From the NCBI RefSeq assembly GCF_051014445.1, contig NW_027488370.1:6448001-6512000 (forward strand): 64,000 nucleotides of DNA, read 5' to 3'. Made by a program: the position numbers and the translations under genes. This stretch comes from Colletes latitarsis. Lineage: Eukaryota > Arthropoda > Insecta > Hymenoptera > Colletidae. The notes below the pieces were generated by a model that was given only the letters and a program-made list of their open reading frames with translations, was not told the origin of the DNA and did not search any database. This document shows positions 63,210 to 64,000 of the stretch, in pieces; within the stretch, counting starts at the first letter, position 1; each line of letters begins with the position of its first letter.

Positions 63210-64000
63210 AATATTTTAGAGGATAACGCTTCTTAGGTCTGGGTCAGGTCTAAGATTTGCCCTCGTCAGGCTCACATTTTAGCGTTTTTCACATACTTCT
63301 AAAACAGATCCTGGGCTTTCTCTGGTTTGGATCACGAAGTTGTGTGGTACCACACTGAAACAGTCCATTAAACCTGGTTTCGCTCAATATTTTAGAGGAT
63401 AACGCATGTTAGGTCTAGGTTAGGTCTGGGATTTGCTCTCATCCGGCTCATTCTTTCGCATATTTCTCATACTTGATGGCTAGATCCTGGGCTTTTTCTG
63501 GATTGCATCACGTAGTAATGAAGTACAACACTGAAACAGTCAATTAAACCTGGTTTCGATCAATATTTTAGAGAATAATTCATGTTAAGTCTAGGTTAGG
63601 TCTGGGATTTGCTCTCATCAGGCTCATTCTTTCGCATATTTCTCATACTTGATGGCTAGATCCTGGGCTTTTTCTGAATTGCATCACGTAGTAATGAAGT
63701 ACAACACTGAAACAGTCAATGAAACCTGGTTTCCATCAATATTCTAGAGGACAACGCATGTTAGGTCTAGGTTAGGCCTGGGATTTGCCCTCATCAGAGT
63801 CATACTGTCGCAGTTTTAACATACTTGTTGAACGGATCCTGGGTTTTTTCTGGTTTGGTTCACGTAGTAATGTGGTACCACACTGAAACATTCAATTAAA
63901 CCTTTTCTTGGTAAATATTTTAGAGGATAACGCTTCTTAGGTCTGGGTCAGGTCTAAGATTTGCCCTCGTCAGGCTCACATTTTAGCGTTTTTCACATAC
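63210..64000 (+). repeat. Eight-monomer tandem duplication, unit 2 (interrupted)
   Basis: This matches 61801 onward for about 700 bases, then at about 63910 jumps from the CCTTTTCTTGGTAAATATT monomer straight into the GCTTCTTAGG monomer again. The window ends inside this third start. Confidence 0.75.

Larger units (their letters stand above)
20281..64000 (+). repeat. 176-bp tandem satellite array, right part with higher-order repeats
   Basis: This is the same satellite, in the same orientation and phase as to the left of the retroposon. It is organised into kilobase-scale blocks that recur nearly unchanged: block P twice at 5103 bp spacing, a 32-monomer 5632-bp unit in tandem from about 41401, and segments A+B at both ends of that tandem. 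Spacings are close to whole multiples of 176 bp (29, 32, 66, 130 monomers), as expected if unequal crossing-over or replication-based amplification acted in register. No unique DNA, gene or second mobile element is visible. The array runs off the right edge of the window, so its true length is unknown. Confidence 0.97.
57641..64000 (+). repeat. Segment B, copy 2
   Basis: This is the second copy of the DNA that follows segment A at 34756. Bases 57641-59330 match at 22885 bp, 59519-60350 match 39275-40110 at 20244 bp, and 60361-62945 match 36596-39180 at 23765 bp. Rare forms such as GCAATGAAACCTGG after CTGAAACAT (57726 and 34841) confirm the pairing. Near 62945 the sequence switches to a series first seen near 35485 (ATGTTGAACACATACTGG). 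Confidence 0.82.

Noticed and set aside
1..64000. CRISPR-like array of regular repeats
   Set aside because: There are no unique spacers. The whole 176-bp period is repeated, and the unit is far longer than CRISPR repeats.
1..64000. CENP-B box
   Set aside because: The nearest candidate, TTTCGATCAATATTTTA, fits the TTCG and central A positions of NTTCGNNNNANNCGGGN but lacks the CGGG part in every monomer I inspected.
1..64000. Inverted satellite segments
   Set aside because: I looked for reverse-complement landmarks (for example TAACATGCGTTATCC) marking an orientation switch and saw none. All monomers run in the same direction.
1..64000. Genuine interstitial telomere tract
   Set aside because: TTAGG words are frequent, but no run of pure (TTAGG)n is present anywhere in the window.

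Overview
The whole window is one eukaryotic satellite-DNA array. A monomer of about 176 bp repeats head to tail, always in the same orientation, roughly 360 times. The only interruption is a 210-bp retroposed fragment at 20071-20280. I find no protein-coding gene, no rRNA or tRNA gene, no CRISPR array and no bacterial-type regulatory signal. The short open frames, mostly about 63 codons on the minus strand, are by-products of the repeat and should not be annotated as genes.

The monomer is moderately AT-rich. Starting at GGATAACGCA its landmarks are: a TTAGG-rich block (TTAGGTCTAGGTTAGG and variants), a CATCAGRCTCATACTTTCGCA block, a BamHI-type GAACGGATCCTGGG block, GGATCACGTAGTAATG, a KpnI-type palindrome GTGGTACCAC, and CTGGTTTCGATCAATATTTTAGA. 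Two main sequence families, called J and D here, are interspersed, along with many hybrids of the two.

Layout. (1) 1-20055: relatively heterogeneous monomers with short local duplications (1, 7, 9 and about 18 monomer spacings), one 220-bp monomer near 3291-3510 and one 16-bp-deleted monomer near 12580. (2) 20056-20295: a 5'-truncated, poly(A)-tailed non-LTR retrotransposon fragment flanked by a roughly 15-bp target-site duplication. (3) About 22196-31628: a 4.33-kb block (P) present twice at a spacing of 5103 bp and nearly identical. (4) About 32460-40110: segments A and B. (5) About 41401-57640: a tandem higher-order repeat of 5632 bp, exactly 32 x 176, in about 2.9 nearly identical copies, with segment A inside each copy. 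(6) About 57641-64000: a second copy of segment B, with an 8-monomer duplication at the far end. Segments A+B therefore recur at a spacing of 22,885 bp around the 32-mer array, which makes a nested higher-order structure.

Organism: a eukaryote, most plausibly an arthropod and probably an insect. This rests on two weak clues, the TTAGG-rich monomer and the retrotransposon tail, whose 3' end looks to me like insect R1/Jockey-type LINE tails. Neither clue proves it. Centromeric, pericentromeric, subtelomeric or sex-chromosome heterochromatin are all possible and the sequence alone does not decide between them. I see no sign of a new gene system; what is worth following up is the array architecture.
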